Shown: piece after piece, positions 1 through 8,410 of the stretch
Layout: every line of letters starts with the position of its first letter
Position numbering within the stretch: the stretch's first letter is position 1
From: Cytophagaceae bacterium
GTDB taxonomy: Bacteria; Bacteroidota; Bacteroidia; Cytophagales; Cytophagaceae
Assembly: GCA_021151805.1 (NCBI GenBank)
Contig: JAGKWN010000022.1
Location: forward strand, 1-46,242
Reading direction: 5' to 3'
Length of the DNA stretch: 46,242 nt
Notes under the pieces: model-generated
Seen by the model: the letters and a program-made list of their open reading frames with translations, nothing else
What the model was told of the DNA's origin: nothing
Database searches by the model: none
Program-made: the position numbers and the translations under genes

Positions 1-1804
1 GTATAAACTAGTTGTCCTTTTTGTAATTTTTAATTTTTCCTTCCGGGCTTTTTCCCAGACCGATTATTTCAAGCTTGGGAAAGAGTACTATAATAATGGG
101 GATTATGAAAAAGCTGCCGCCACCTATTCGGAAGTTATTAAAAAAGAGGAAAACCTGCCGAAAGTATATGATATATACCTGGCAACTTTATACCAGCTGA
201 AAAATTATACAGAAGCCGAAAAGATCATTAAAAAAATGATCAGAATGACAGCTCCTGAAAATTACACCTATCGTATCGATTATTGTTTGTTTTATAAACA
301 ACAAGGATTAACCGATAAAGCAGAAAAGGAGTTTTCATCTTTTGTTTCAGAAATACAGAAGAATTCCACCGCTGTTGATATATCAGGTGCATATCTTATA
401 AAAATCGGCGCGAATGTTTGGGCGAAACAATTATACCTGCAGGCCAGAAAAAATTTCGACCGCTACGCGTATTGTTTTCAGCTGGCAACAGTTTACAACC
501 GGCTTGGCCAGACTGAGAATATGTTTGACGAGCTGCTGAATTACCTGAGTGTGAATCCAGGCTCCCTGGAAGAAATTCAAAACACGTTTCAGAATGAATT
601 GGAAACAGACGAGCAGTTCGCGCTTTTTGAAACAAAAGTTTATGAGCGCATCAGCAAAGATCCGGATCAGATTATTTACAACCAGCTTTTACTTTGGTTA
701 AATCTGCAGCGCAAAAATTTCGGAAAAGCTTTCACTCAGGCCAAGGCCATTGACAAAAGAAACCGCCAGGCAGGAACCACGATTCTTGAAGTTGGAAACA
801 TTGCACTGGAAAATAAAGATTACGAAGCCGCCGCAACCTGTTATCAATATGTGGCCGATAATTATAAAGAGAGTTTTAATTACAGCATTGCTCGGAGACT
901 TTTAATTCAGACCCGTGAAGAGCAGATCAAAAATACCTTCCCGGTGGATAAGCAAAAAATTTCGGGATTGATTAACGATTACAATCAATTGCTGAAAGAA
1001 AACGGTCGTACAGCGTATACTCTGGAAAGTTTACGGAACATGGCTTTGCTGAATGCATTTTATCTGGACAAACGCGACACGGCATTGATCATTTTAAAAT
1101 CGCTTATCGACAATCCGTATACAGAAAACCGCTTACGCGGTAAAGCTAAAATCGACATGGGGGATATTTATCTTCTCAACGGCGAGCCGTGGGAATCCAC
1201 ATTGTTGTATAGCCAGGTGGAAAAGGATTTTAAAGAAGATCCGCTGGGCCACGAAGCAAAATTGAGAAACGCGAAACTGTATTATTATAAAGGTGAATTT
1301 GCATTGGCGCAGGAGCAGCTGGATGTATTGAAACTGGCGACCACGCGCGAGATCTCGAACGACGCCATACAGATGAGTGTGTTTATCACAGAAAATTCCG
1401 GACTCGATTCAACCACCGATGCCTTGAAAGATTACAGCGCCATTGAGTTGTTGATTTTCCAGCGTAATTATGCAGACGCGCTCACCGCTTGTGCCGATTT
1501 ACTGAAACATTATCCGCACCACGATTTAACAGATGATGTATACTGGCTTGAAGCAACAATCTTACGGAAGACCGGTAAACCGAACGAAGCACTGGAGGCG
1601 CTGCAAAAAATTTCGACCGGCTACGCCGAAGATCTTTTGGGCGATGATGCCTTGTTTACAGAAGCACAGATCTATGAGTTCGATTTGAAAAATCAGGAAA
1701 AGGCCATGCAGCTCTACCAGGATTTTCTGGTGAAATATTCCAACAGTGTATATGTAGTGGAAGCGCGGAAACGCTACCGGATTTTAAGAGGAGATAAAAT
1801 TTAA
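1..1804 (+). CDS. TPR-repeat exported protein, 5' end outside the window
   Basis: The reading frame is open from base 2, so the true start lies left of the window; 600 residues are visible. The first visible residues are hydrophobic (KLVVLFVIFNFSFRAFSQ) and look like the h-region and cleavage site of a signal peptide, with the mature protein starting near TDYFKLG. TPR-like helical pairs follow at once (YYNNGDYEKAAATYSEVI, then LKNYTEAEKIIKKM) and continue to the end, where LKNQEKAMQLYQDFLVKY forms the last unit. TPR proteins are scaffolds, and this one should act in the periplasm or at the outer membrane. I cannot name a partner. A start at the ATG at 236 would cut off the signal peptide and at least two TPR units. 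A GC-rich hairpin follows the stop codon. Confidence 0.85.
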   Translation, partial: YKLVVLFVIFNFSFRAFSQTDYFKLGKEYYNNGDYEKAAATYSEVIKKEENLPKVYDIYLATLYQLKNYTEAEKIIKKMIRMTAPENYTYRIDYCLFYKQQGLTDKAEKEFSSFVSEIQKNSTAVDISGAYLIKIGANVWAKQLYLQARKNFDRYAYCFQLATVYNRLGQTENMFDELLNYLSVNPGSLEEIQNTFQNELETDEQFALFETKVYERISKDPDQIIYNQLLLWLNLQRKNFGKAFTQAKAIDKRNRQAGTTILEVGNIALENKDYEAAATCYQYVADNYKESFNYSIARRLLIQTREEQIKNTFPVDKQKISGLINDYNQLLKENGRTAYTLESLRNMALLNAFYLDKRDTALIILKSLIDNPYTENRLRGKAKIDMGDIYLLNGEPWESTLLYSQVEKDFKEDPLGHEAKLRNAKLYYYKGEFALAQEQLDVLKLATTREISNDAIQMSVFITENSGLDSTTDALKDYSAIELLIFQRNYADALTACADLLKHYPHHDLTDDVYWLEATILRKTGKPNEALEALQKISTGYAEDLLGDDALFTEAQIYEFDLKNQEKAMQLYQDFLVKYSNSVYVVEARKRYRILRGDKI

Positions 1805-1805
1805 A

Positions 1806-1832
1806 CAGCCCACGGTTTTAACCGTGGGGCTG
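1806..1832 (+). terminator. Stem-loop after the TPR gene
   Basis: An inverted repeat of about 12 bp (CAGCCC-ACGGTT against AACCGT-GGGGCTG, one extra G in the right arm) starts two bases after the stop codon. No T-run follows, so it may be a weak terminator or an mRNA-stabilising hairpin. Confidence 0.5.
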
Positions 1833-1856
1833 TGACCTCCCGATCTTAAAATTGTA

Positions 1857-1900
1857 AAATCGTGTGCCCCGCGATATCCACAAATTTTGTCAACAAATGT
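1857..1900. repeat. 44-bp direct repeat, copy 1
   Basis: This stretch begins AAATCGTGTGCCCCGCGATA and ends GTCAACAAATGT. It matches 2436-2479 at all but two positions. It lies between the stop of the TPR gene and the start of the small membrane-protein gene at 1961. The core contains GATATC, and the right part can form a small hairpin. Confidence 0.9.
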
Positions 1901-1960
1901 TTGTATTCGGAAAAGCATGTAAAATCTTTTCGATGCAAAATTTTATAAAATCATCACTCT

Positions 1961-2437
1961 ATGTTTTTTTATAAAGAGTATACTTTTACATCAGCATACG
2001 CAAAAGAAGAGCTTCTTCAACGGGTAAAGCAGATGAGAAAATCTTCTGATAAAAGAATATGGCAGTTTGATGGAACGGTGCATAAAGATACATTTACGAT
2101 CTCGCCCATTTTTTTTGCAGGTTATGAATACAGATTTCGGCCGGAACTGTACGGCAGTATTGTTACAGGATCAACAAGAGAGAGTAAATTATTTTTGCAA
2201 TTGAGAATTTCCAGTGCATTTAAAATTCTTTTATATGTGATGCTGATATTAAATGCTCTTATCTGGCTTTACATAGTTTATGATCGGAAAAATATTCCAG
2301 TAGAATTTTTTGACTGGAGGGTTTTGTATCCAATGGGCGGGCTTATTTTCCTTATCATGTTATTGGTTGATTTTTATCAGAACGGAAATAGGGCGGTTAA
2401 CATATTAATTGATAAATTGAAATTACAAAACGTGTAA
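1961..2437 (+). CDS. Hypothetical two-TM membrane protein
   Basis: A 158-residue protein that I do not recognise. The first 85 residues are soluble and mixed in charge. Two hydrophobic segments follow, at about residues 88-108 (FKILLYVMLILNALIWLYIV) and 122-142 (LYPMGGLIFLIMLLVDFY), then a short basic tail. The soluble domain probably faces the cytoplasm, with a helical hairpin in the inner membrane; this resembles many small PH-like or YcxB-like bacterial membrane proteins, but I cannot assign the family. The gene is bracketed by the two copies of a 44-bp direct repeat, and the second copy begins within the stop codon region. The ATG at 1961 is the only plausible start. Confidence 0.75.
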   Translation: MFFYKEYTFTSAYAKEELLQRVKQMRKSSDKRIWQFDGTVHKDTFTISPIFFAGYEYRFRPELYGSIVTGSTRESKLFLQLRISSAFKILLYVMLILNALIWLYIVYDRKNIPVEFFDWRVLYPMGGLIFLIMLLVDFYQNGNRAVNILIDKLKLQNV

Positions 2438-2479
2438 ATCGTGCGCCCCGCGATATCCACAATTTTTGTCAACAAATGT
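2436..2479. repeat. 44-bp direct repeat, copy 2
   Basis: Second copy of the element at 1857-1900, same orientation, with a C for T near the left end and a T for A in the middle. It overlaps the last bases of the stop codon of the gene ending at 2437. Copy-to-copy spacing is 579 bp. Confidence 0.9.
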
Positions 2480-2615
2480 GAAAAAGTAGAAATAATTTAA
2501 AAGGGATAAATTTCAATTAAGTGAAGACTAAATACAGAATAATTATTACGTTGTTGATTTGGTAAAAGGAAAATTAGGATAAAACAGATTTTCATTAAAA
2601 AAATAATTGTCCGAA

Positions 2616-3479
2616 ATGAAATCCATTCCGATAAGAAAAATTCATAGCTCTGAAACTGAACCGGACTTATCAGGTAATTTTTATATACGCAATCTCAAAG
2701 ACCAGCTTGCAGAAAAGGATATGGTGCAGGAGCTGCATCGGCATGATTCTTTTTTTATTTTGTTTCTTGAAAAAGCTGCAGGTGAACATGAAATAGATTT
2801 TACCCCGTATAAAGTTGCTGATCAGTCTGTCTTCTTCATGCGTCCGGGCCAGGTACATCAACTGCTGTTGAAAAAAGGAAGCAGCGGATATATGGTAAAA
2901 TTTATGAAAGGATTTTATCATCCGAATTCCATAGAATCAAATGAATTGCTACGCACATTGACAAATAAAAATTTTTGCAAGCCCGATCGGAAAAGTTTTA
3001 ACAAATTGAAAGATAGTCTGGTTTACATCGCACAGGAATATGCAGACAAACAGGAAGGATACCAGGAAATCATTAAAGCAAACCTGAGTATTTTTTTTAT
3101 TGAACTTTTCAGACAAAGAAAAAAAAAACAGATTGCAGCAATAAATACCAATCTCTATGCACAAGAGCAGCTGGATGTTTTTACAGAACTTTTAGAAATG
3201 AATATTTCAACGCACAAGCAAGCATCCGAATATGCTGAAATGTTGAACGTTTCTTCGTATCAACTGAACTCCATAACTAAAACCCTGCTGGGCAAAACAG
3301 CATCAGAAATGATTAATGAACAGATCATTTTAGAAGCTAAAAGATATCTGTTAACAACAGCCAATCAGGTGAATCAGATCGCATACCATCTGGGCTACGA
3401 AGATGCTTCTTATTTTATCCGGTTTTTTAAAAAACATACCGGTCATTCACCAGTTGCTTTCAGACAGAATTTCAAATAA
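2616..3479 (+). CDS. AraC-family transcriptional regulator
   Basis: Residues 1-170 form an AraC-type cupin sensor domain (HRHDSFFILFLEKAAGEHEIDF, then FMRPGQVHQLLL). The last 100 residues are the double helix-turn-helix: first HTH around ASEYAEMLNVSSYQLNSITK, second around QVNQIAYHLGYEDASYFIRF, ending in the usual FKKHTGHSPVAFR signature. At about 287 residues it has normal length. I chose the ATG at 2616; a TTG nine bases upstream is less likely. It probably controls the genes just downstream on the same strand (small membrane protein at 3561, flavoprotein at 3852), an arrangement often seen for AraC regulators of redox enzymes. The inducer is unknown. Confidence 0.9.
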   Translation: MKSIPIRKIHSSETEPDLSGNFYIRNLKDQLAEKDMVQELHRHDSFFILFLEKAAGEHEIDFTPYKVADQSVFFMRPGQVHQLLLKKGSSGYMVKFMKGFYHPNSIESNELLRTLTNKNFCKPDRKSFNKLKDSLVYIAQEYADKQEGYQEIIKANLSIFFIELFRQRKKKQIAAINTNLYAQEQLDVFTELLEMNISTHKQASEYAEMLNVSSYQLNSITKTLLGKTASEMINEQIILEAKRYLLTTANQVNQIAYHLGYEDASYFIRFFKKHTGHSPVAFRQNFK

Positions 3480-3528
3480 GTACCATTCAATTTCATTTTT
3501 GTCCTATCCTGTAAAACTCTGCAGCCGC

Positions 3529-3536
3529 TACTTTTG
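3529..3536 (+). promoter_or_regulatory. Bacteroidota-type -7 promoter element
   Basis: TACTTTTG matches TAnnTTTG exactly and lies 24 bp before the ATG at 3561. A TTTG occurs at 3498-3501, but the 27-bp spacing is longer than the usual 19-21, so only the -7 element is convincing. It sets the start of the following small gene, since a TTG at 3534 would fall inside the promoter. Confidence 0.5.
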
Positions 3537-3560
3537 TGTATAAACAAACGGATATCAAAA

Positions 3561-3788
3561 ATGAAAACAAAAATGAAATTACTCGCATCCTTAAAAATCT
3601 GGTTGGTCATTTATCCATCCATCACGCTGTTTCTTTTTTTATTTGGCGAAGGCTTATCCATATTTCCTTTGTACCAACGAACGCTTATACTTACGATTGT
3701 GTTAGTACCCTGGGTTGTTTTTGTTGGTGTACCGGTTGTAGATAAACTGATCAGTCCGTTCTTTACGAACAATGAAAAAGGTAAATGA
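3561..3788 (+). CDS. Small two-TM membrane protein
   Basis: A 75-residue protein with two hydrophobic segments (LKIWLVIYPSITLFLFLFG and TLILTIVLVPWVVFVGVPVV) and a charged tail NNEKGK. It may be a small membrane partner or transporter-like accessory of the neighbouring flavoprotein, but I do not recognise it. The start at 3561 (MKTKMK) follows the -7 element at 3529; ATG 3573 is an alternative. It sits between the AraC regulator and the thioredoxin-reductase-like gene in the same orientation, so co-regulation by the AraC protein is likely. Confidence 0.65.
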   Translation: MKTKMKLLASLKIWLVIYPSITLFLFLFGEGLSIFPLYQRTLILTIVLVPWVVFVGVPVVDKLISPFFTNNEKGK

Positions 3789-3851
3789 TTCGCCGCGTCA
3801 AAATGAATTCATTTTTATCGGGAGGAATTTTAAAATAATAACAATAATACT

Positions 3852-4760
3852 ATGAAAGCAGAAAAACATTTTGATGTAATCATTGTTGGCGGCAGTTATT
3901 CCGGACTGGCCGCAGCAATGGCATTGGGCCGGTCGTTAAGAGAAGTGTTGATAATTGATAGCGCGAAGCCGTGCAACAGACAAACACCTCACTCACATAA
4001 TTTCCTGACACAGGACGGAAAAACACCGAAAGAAATTTCTACACTTGCAAAAGAACAAGTTCAGAAATACGATACAGTAACCTTTATAAATGGAGTTGCT
4101 ACAAAAGGAGGTAAATTGGAAAATGGCTTTGAAATCGAAATAGAATCCGGCGAAACGTTTTGGGCAAGAAAAATTATTTTTGCAACAGGCATTAAAGAAC
4201 AAATGCCGGCAATTTCCGGATATGCAGATTGCTGGGGAATTTCTGTTCTGCATTGTCCATATTGCCATGGCTATGAAGTGCGAAATAAAAAAACCGGAAT
4301 TTTCGCAAACGGCGATTTTGGATTTGATTTTTCTAAACTGATCTCTAACTGGACACAGGATCTTACACTGTACACCAATGGGAAATCAACGTTAACAGCC
4401 GAACAGACGGCAAAGCTTAGCTGCCACTCAATCCAGATTGTGGAAAAGGAAATTGAAAAACTGGAACATGTGAACGGATATATTCAACAGATTATTTTTA
4501 AAGACGGAAGTTCAGCTTTATGTGAGGCCTTGTATGGACATAATTCTTTTGAACAGCATTGCGGTATTCCTCAACAGTTAGGATGTGATTTCACCGATGA
4601 AGGTTATATCAAAGTTGACCCGTTGCAGAAAACAAGTATCGATGGTGTTTTTGCCTGTGGTGATAATGTTTCCAGAATGCGCACGGTTGCAAATGCTGTG
4701 TCTATGGGAGCAACAGCAGGGATGATGCTTAATAAAGAACTTATATTTGAATCGTTTTGA
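3852..4760 (+). CDS. Thioredoxin-reductase-like FAD-dependent oxidoreductase
   Basis: 302 residues, the usual length of the low-molecular-weight thioredoxin reductase superfamily. FAD binding is shown by VIIVGGSYSGLAAA (residues 9-22), ATGIKEQMP near 111, and the C-terminal GVFACGDN with TVANAVSMGATAG. A redox pair C135-P-Y-C138 sits where thioredoxin reductases have CATC. The second dinucleotide site, normally GxGxxA/G for NADPH, reads GIFANGDFGFDF and is degenerate. The enzyme may therefore be a flavin disulfide reductase with altered electron donor, or a dithiol oxidase of the GliT/HlmI kind, which have a similar CxxCHG motif and little or no NADPH binding. Cytoplasmic. Probably under the AraC regulator upstream. 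Confidence 0.85.
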   Translation: MKAEKHFDVIIVGGSYSGLAAAMALGRSLREVLIIDSAKPCNRQTPHSHNFLTQDGKTPKEISTLAKEQVQKYDTVTFINGVATKGGKLENGFEIEIESGETFWARKIIFATGIKEQMPAISGYADCWGISVLHCPYCHGYEVRNKKTGIFANGDFGFDFSKLISNWTQDLTLYTNGKSTLTAEQTAKLSCHSIQIVEKEIEKLEHVNGYIQQIIFKDGSSALCEALYGHNSFEQHCGIPQQLGCDFTDEGYIKVDPLQKTSIDGVFACGDNVSRMRTVANAVSMGATAGMMLNKELIFESF

Positions 4761-4831
4761 TGGAAGTGAATAGAACGATTTATTTCTTAAATTGAATTGA
4801 AAAAAATAAAAAACGTGGAAAGAAAGGTAAA

Positions 4832-6238
4832 ATGTACCCAAGGCTAAAACAATTTTTCAGCGATATTCTTCTGGCAATGCCGGCACTTTACTCCTGGCCG
4901 TTTATGATTTCGTTATTTTTATTGCTCGTAAATGATTTCATTTTAAAGGCGGCCTTTTCAAACATACTTACCGGCAAGCTCTCAGATTTTTGCGGCTTGT
5001 ACGCATTCGCTTTTTTCTTTTCAAAAATATTTCCGGAGAATAAAAAATTTGCCGTACACCTGATTACAGCGGTGTTGTTTATTATATGGAAAAGTCCGCT
5101 GTCGCAGCCGTTCATCTTTCTTTTTTCAAACTACCTTTTCACCATCGACCGGGTAGTCGATTATACTGATCTCTGGGCGTTGCTTGTTCTGCCGCTCTCT
5201 TATTTTACTCATGCGAAACCGTTTGATAGATTCTATAAAACCATTGGTCTTTCACTTATCGCATTGATCGCGTTTACAGCAACGTCCCAGAAAATTCCCG
5301 CATATAATTTTTTTGAACCACAATACCTGCTGATAAAAAATACAAAACCTGAAGCCGATTTCAGCTTATCGGGGAAAAATAAAAGTATCACGATAGACTC
5401 GTTGATCTTAATCCGGATAACAGAAATAGAACTCAGCCAGTATCCTCAGTTGTATGATGATTTTCAGCAGAAAGTTTTATTGGAACATTTGAATCAATGC
5501 GTTTCATATAAAGAAGATTCTGTAACCGGACAAATAAAATATAGAAACATTTCATCGCACGATTTCTACAACAAACCAATTACACTGCAGTATCGGGAAG
5601 ATTCCTGTTTAGAAAAACTATCCTTTTTAAATGGACGACTCCACGGCACTTATACACGGTACATCAACCAGCAGGCAATTGTTTCCGGATTTTATAAAAA
5701 TGGAATTCCGGATTCTATATGGACATATTATACGAGTGCGGGTTTAGTAGATCAGCAGGACATTTATGAAAATGGAGAGAAAGTAAAACACATCGAATAT
5801 TCCGACGGAGAAAGATCATCCAGCAGCTTCATTACAACCAGGCAAAATAAAAAAACAATTGCGATTATTATTTATGGAGTAATGTGTCTGGGCTTATTAA
5901 TTGCATCGTATTGTTTATGGAAACAATATAAAAAAGCAACCCTCAGCCTACGTATTATTGAACGGATTTTATATCCGATCATGTTATCTTTTATTACTAT
6001 TATAATATCATTTTTCTTGTCCGCAATAATACCGGGATCAGATTGGTTTCAGATAATGGGAATTCAGGGACTATCCTTATTGCTTGGATGTCCAACATTT
6101 TTTATCATTTATCTGGCCATTGATAAACACAGCATCTATACCTTTTTGCTATGGATGTTGATATACATTCTTTTGATTATGCTGGTACACAATTACATTT
6201 TTATAAATAATCTGAATGATGTAAGTATGATTGAATAA
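4832..6238 (+). CDS. Polytopic membrane protein with YwqK/MORN-like repeats
   Basis: 468 residues in three parts. The N-terminal part has several TM helices and the motif LTGKLSDFCGL at residues 46-56, seen in a widespread family of uncharacterised membrane proteins. The middle, about residues 150-330, is extracytoplasmic and holds MORN-variant (YwqK-like) units such as FLNGRLHGTYTRYIN and FYKNGIPDSIWTYYTSAG. The C-terminal part, from about 344, has four more hydrophobic segments. Function unknown; such repeats are beta-hairpin scaffolds. The ATG at 4832 is preceded by a purine-rich GGAAAGAAAGG. It lies 71 bp after the flavoprotein and may be a separate unit. Confidence 0.75.
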   Translation: MYPRLKQFFSDILLAMPALYSWPFMISLFLLLVNDFILKAAFSNILTGKLSDFCGLYAFAFFFSKIFPENKKFAVHLITAVLFIIWKSPLSQPFIFLFSNYLFTIDRVVDYTDLWALLVLPLSYFTHAKPFDRFYKTIGLSLIALIAFTATSQKIPAYNFFEPQYLLIKNTKPEADFSLSGKNKSITIDSLILIRITEIELSQYPQLYDDFQQKVLLEHLNQCVSYKEDSVTGQIKYRNISSHDFYNKPITLQYREDSCLEKLSFLNGRLHGTYTRYINQQAIVSGFYKNGIPDSIWTYYTSAGLVDQQDIYENGEKVKHIEYSDGERSSSSFITTRQNKKTIAIIIYGVMCLGLLIASYCLWKQYKKATLSLRIIERILYPIMLSFITIIISFFLSAIIPGSDWFQIMGIQGLSLLLGCPTFFIIYLAIDKHSIYTFLLWMLIYILLIMLVHNYIFINNLNDVSMIE

Positions 6239-6352
6239 TTTTGAAGCATCGAAAATCATTCGATCTTATTATGAACCATTGTTAAAAAAGAAATAGACGC
6301 TTTCATTTTTTGCGTCAAACAACCGACATTTACACACCAGCTAAATTTTTTA

Positions 6353-6550
6353 ATGGTGCGGGGATATAAATCGGCGGTGACAAAACAAATGAATATAATA
6401 AATGTGGGAAAATACGATCAATCGTCCGTTGTATGGCAGCGCAGTTATTATGAACACATCATCCGGAATCCACAATCCTATCAAAACATTGCAGATTATA
6501 TTATGAACAATCCGGCCAAATGGACCGCCGATAAATTTCATACCATATGA
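6353..6550 (+). pseudogene. C-terminal remnant of a REP-associated tyrosine transposase (RAYT)
   Basis: The 65-residue frame reads RGYKSAVTKQMN, then VWQRSYYEHIIRNPQSY and YIMNNPAKW. This is the characteristic C-terminal end of RAYT/IS200-like Y1 transposases (usually about 150-200 residues), including the catalytic-helix tyrosine region YYEHIIR. The upstream two thirds with the HUH motif are missing: bases 6240-6350 show no matching coding sequence. The gene is dead, and the fragment marks an old insertion. It lies directly before the helicase gene. Confidence 0.75.
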
Positions 6551-6613
6551 CATGCAATTATTAATCGGTACATTTACAACGCAAAAATTTCCGCTACGCG
6601 ACTAACCTTTACC

Positions 6614-8410
6614 ATGCTGCTTACTGCCGAACAACGCGCCATCATATATTCCACCGGAGATATAAAAATCAATGCCGTGGCCGGCTCGGGTAAAACCACA
6701 ACCATTATTGAATATGCCAAAGCGCGACCGGCGACAAGCAAGATTTTTTACCTGGCGTTTAACAAATCGGTAAAGCTTGAAGCGCAGAAAAAATTTTCAG
6801 ATCTGGGTCTCCATAATGTAAAAGTTGAAACTGCACATTCGCTCGCGTACCGCGAGATTGTGTTCAGGCATAACTATCGCGTAAAAGCAAATGGTTATAA
6901 GACGCATGAAATTGTTGAAATTTTAGGTCTGCAAAATAACGGCGATAAGCATGCCGAATATGTAGCCGCCAACCACATCAATAAATTCATCGCATATTTC
7001 TGCAACAGTGATAAACAGAAAGTACAGGACCTGAATTACCGGGAAGTTGTCTTTGACCAGGAAGCAAAAGAGTTTGTTTCCGCAGCTTATGAATACATAG
7101 AAAAAAATACACGTCTGTTTCTGGCGAAGATGGATAAAGGCGAGATCGAGATCACGCACGATTTTTATCTCAAGAAATTTCAACTTTCCAATCCGCGTTT
7201 GTATTTCGATTACATTTTGTTTGATGAAGGGCAGGACGCATCGCCGGCCATGCTCGATATTTTTTTCAAACAACCCGCTACCAAAGTAATTGTCGGCGAT
7301 ACGCACCAGCAGATCTATGGCTGGCGGTTTGCGGTGAATTCCCTGGAGAAAGCGAATTTCAAAACACATCATCTGTCAACGAGTTTCCGCTTTGGGGCAG
7401 ACATTGCAAAACTTGCCCTGGATGTATTGAACTGGAAAAATCTTGTAACCGAAGAACAGCAGTTTGCCATCGAAGGCAAAGGCAATACAAATGCGAACAA
7501 AGTAAAAGCCATTATTGCCCGCACCAATTTAGGTCTGCTGTTGAAGGCGATTGAGTATGTAGTTGAAAAGAAACAGGTAAAACATATTTATTTCGAAGGC
7601 AATATTCATTCTTATACGTATGCAGATGAAGGCACGTCTTTATACGATGTGTTGAATCTGTATAATAAAAAACCGGCGCTGATCCGCGATCCGCTGATTG
7701 CGCAGATGAAAAGTATTGATGAACTGGAAGAGTACATCGAAAAAACGGAAGATGTGCAGCTGGGCATGATGATCGAAATTGTAAAAGAGTATGGCAGCGA
7801 CATTCCCAATATTCTAAACACAATTAAAGAAAAGCATGTGGGGAACAATGAAAAGGAAAAAGCAGAAATGATTTTTTCAACGGTGCACCGCTGCAAGGGA
7901 ATGGAGTATGATTCGATACAGATTGTAAATGACTTTATCACGCAGGAAAAAGTTGAGAAGCAAACCAAAGGTACCCGCACAGATGAGCAGATCAATATTG
8001 CGAGGTTGAATGAAGAAATCAATTTGTTGTATGTGGCGGTAACTCGAACAAAAAATCTCATTCACATTCCTGAAACATTATTGCCGGCTAACGCAACACG
8101 GTCGGCACAGATTCAGGTGCTGCGTGTATTGCCGGAAGAAGAGGAGCGGAGAGCTGTTGCAAAATCGAAAACCAAAGTGCCGAAAGAAACCATCGGTTAT
8201 CCGAAAGAGAAATCCTATTCGGTGGATGAAGCGCGCGATAAAAATAAAGATGCGTACCGCCCGTGGACACATGCGCTGGATCAGGAACTGGCGCGCATGT
8301 ATTTGCAGGGAATCAGCTTGGGAGATATGGCCAAACATTTTGGCCGCACACGAGGAGCCGTTGGTTCAAGAATTAAAAAACTGGAGCTGGAATATATTTA
8401 TAGAAATTAA
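6614..8410 (+). CDS. UvrD/Rep-like SF1 DNA helicase with C-terminal HTH
   Basis: 598 residues with all SF1A motifs: Q-motif/Walker A AVAGSGKTTT (21-30), Ia FYLAFNKS (45-52), TAHSLAYR (73-80), II LFDEGQDA (202-209), III VGDTHQQIYGWR (227-238), IV STSFRFG (255-261), V FSTVHRCKGMEYD and VI LYVAVTRTKN. The motif Ia form LAFNKS and compact size fit the bacterial FBH1-like branch rather than UvrD or PcrA. After the helicase core and a basic linker comes a small helical domain (about 548-594, WTHALDQELARMYLQGISL, then DMAKHFGRTRGAVGSRIKKL) that looks like an HTH or Myb-like DNA-binding unit. It should unwind DNA with 3'-5' polarity in repair or recombination control. It is monocistronic and ends before a hairpin. 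Confidence 0.88.
   Translation: MLLTAEQRAIIYSTGDIKINAVAGSGKTTTIIEYAKARPATSKIFYLAFNKSVKLEAQKKFSDLGLHNVKVETAHSLAYREIVFRHNYRVKANGYKTHEIVEILGLQNNGDKHAEYVAANHINKFIAYFCNSDKQKVQDLNYREVVFDQEAKEFVSAAYEYIEKNTRLFLAKMDKGEIEITHDFYLKKFQLSNPRLYFDYILFDEGQDASPAMLDIFFKQPATKVIVGDTHQQIYGWRFAVNSLEKANFKTHHLSTSFRFGADIAKLALDVLNWKNLVTEEQQFAIEGKGNTNANKVKAIIARTNLGLLLKAIEYVVEKKQVKHIYFEGNIHSYTYADEGTSLYDVLNLYNKKPALIRDPLIAQMKSIDELEEYIEKTEDVQLGMMIEIVKEYGSDIPNILNTIKEKHVGNNEKEKAEMIFSTVHRCKGMEYDSIQIVNDFITQEKVEKQTKGTRTDEQINIARLNEEINLLYVAVTRTKNLIHIPETLLPANATRSAQIQVLRVLPEEEERRAVAKSKTKVPKETIGYPKEKSYSVDEARDKNKDAYRPWTHALDQELARMYLQGISLGDMAKHFGRTRGAVGSRIKKLELEYIYRN

Noticed and set aside
236..1804. An ATG at 236 as the start of the TPR gene
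   Set aside because: The frame is open to the left edge and the upstream residues form a signal peptide and TPR units, so the gene is partial at its 5' end.
3534..3560. TTG start for the small membrane protein
   Set aside because: It overlaps an exact -7 promoter element; the ATG at 3561 fits better.
6923..7372. A 149-codon antisense frame in the helicase gene
   Set aside because: Opposite a gene with all helicase motifs; no features of its own.
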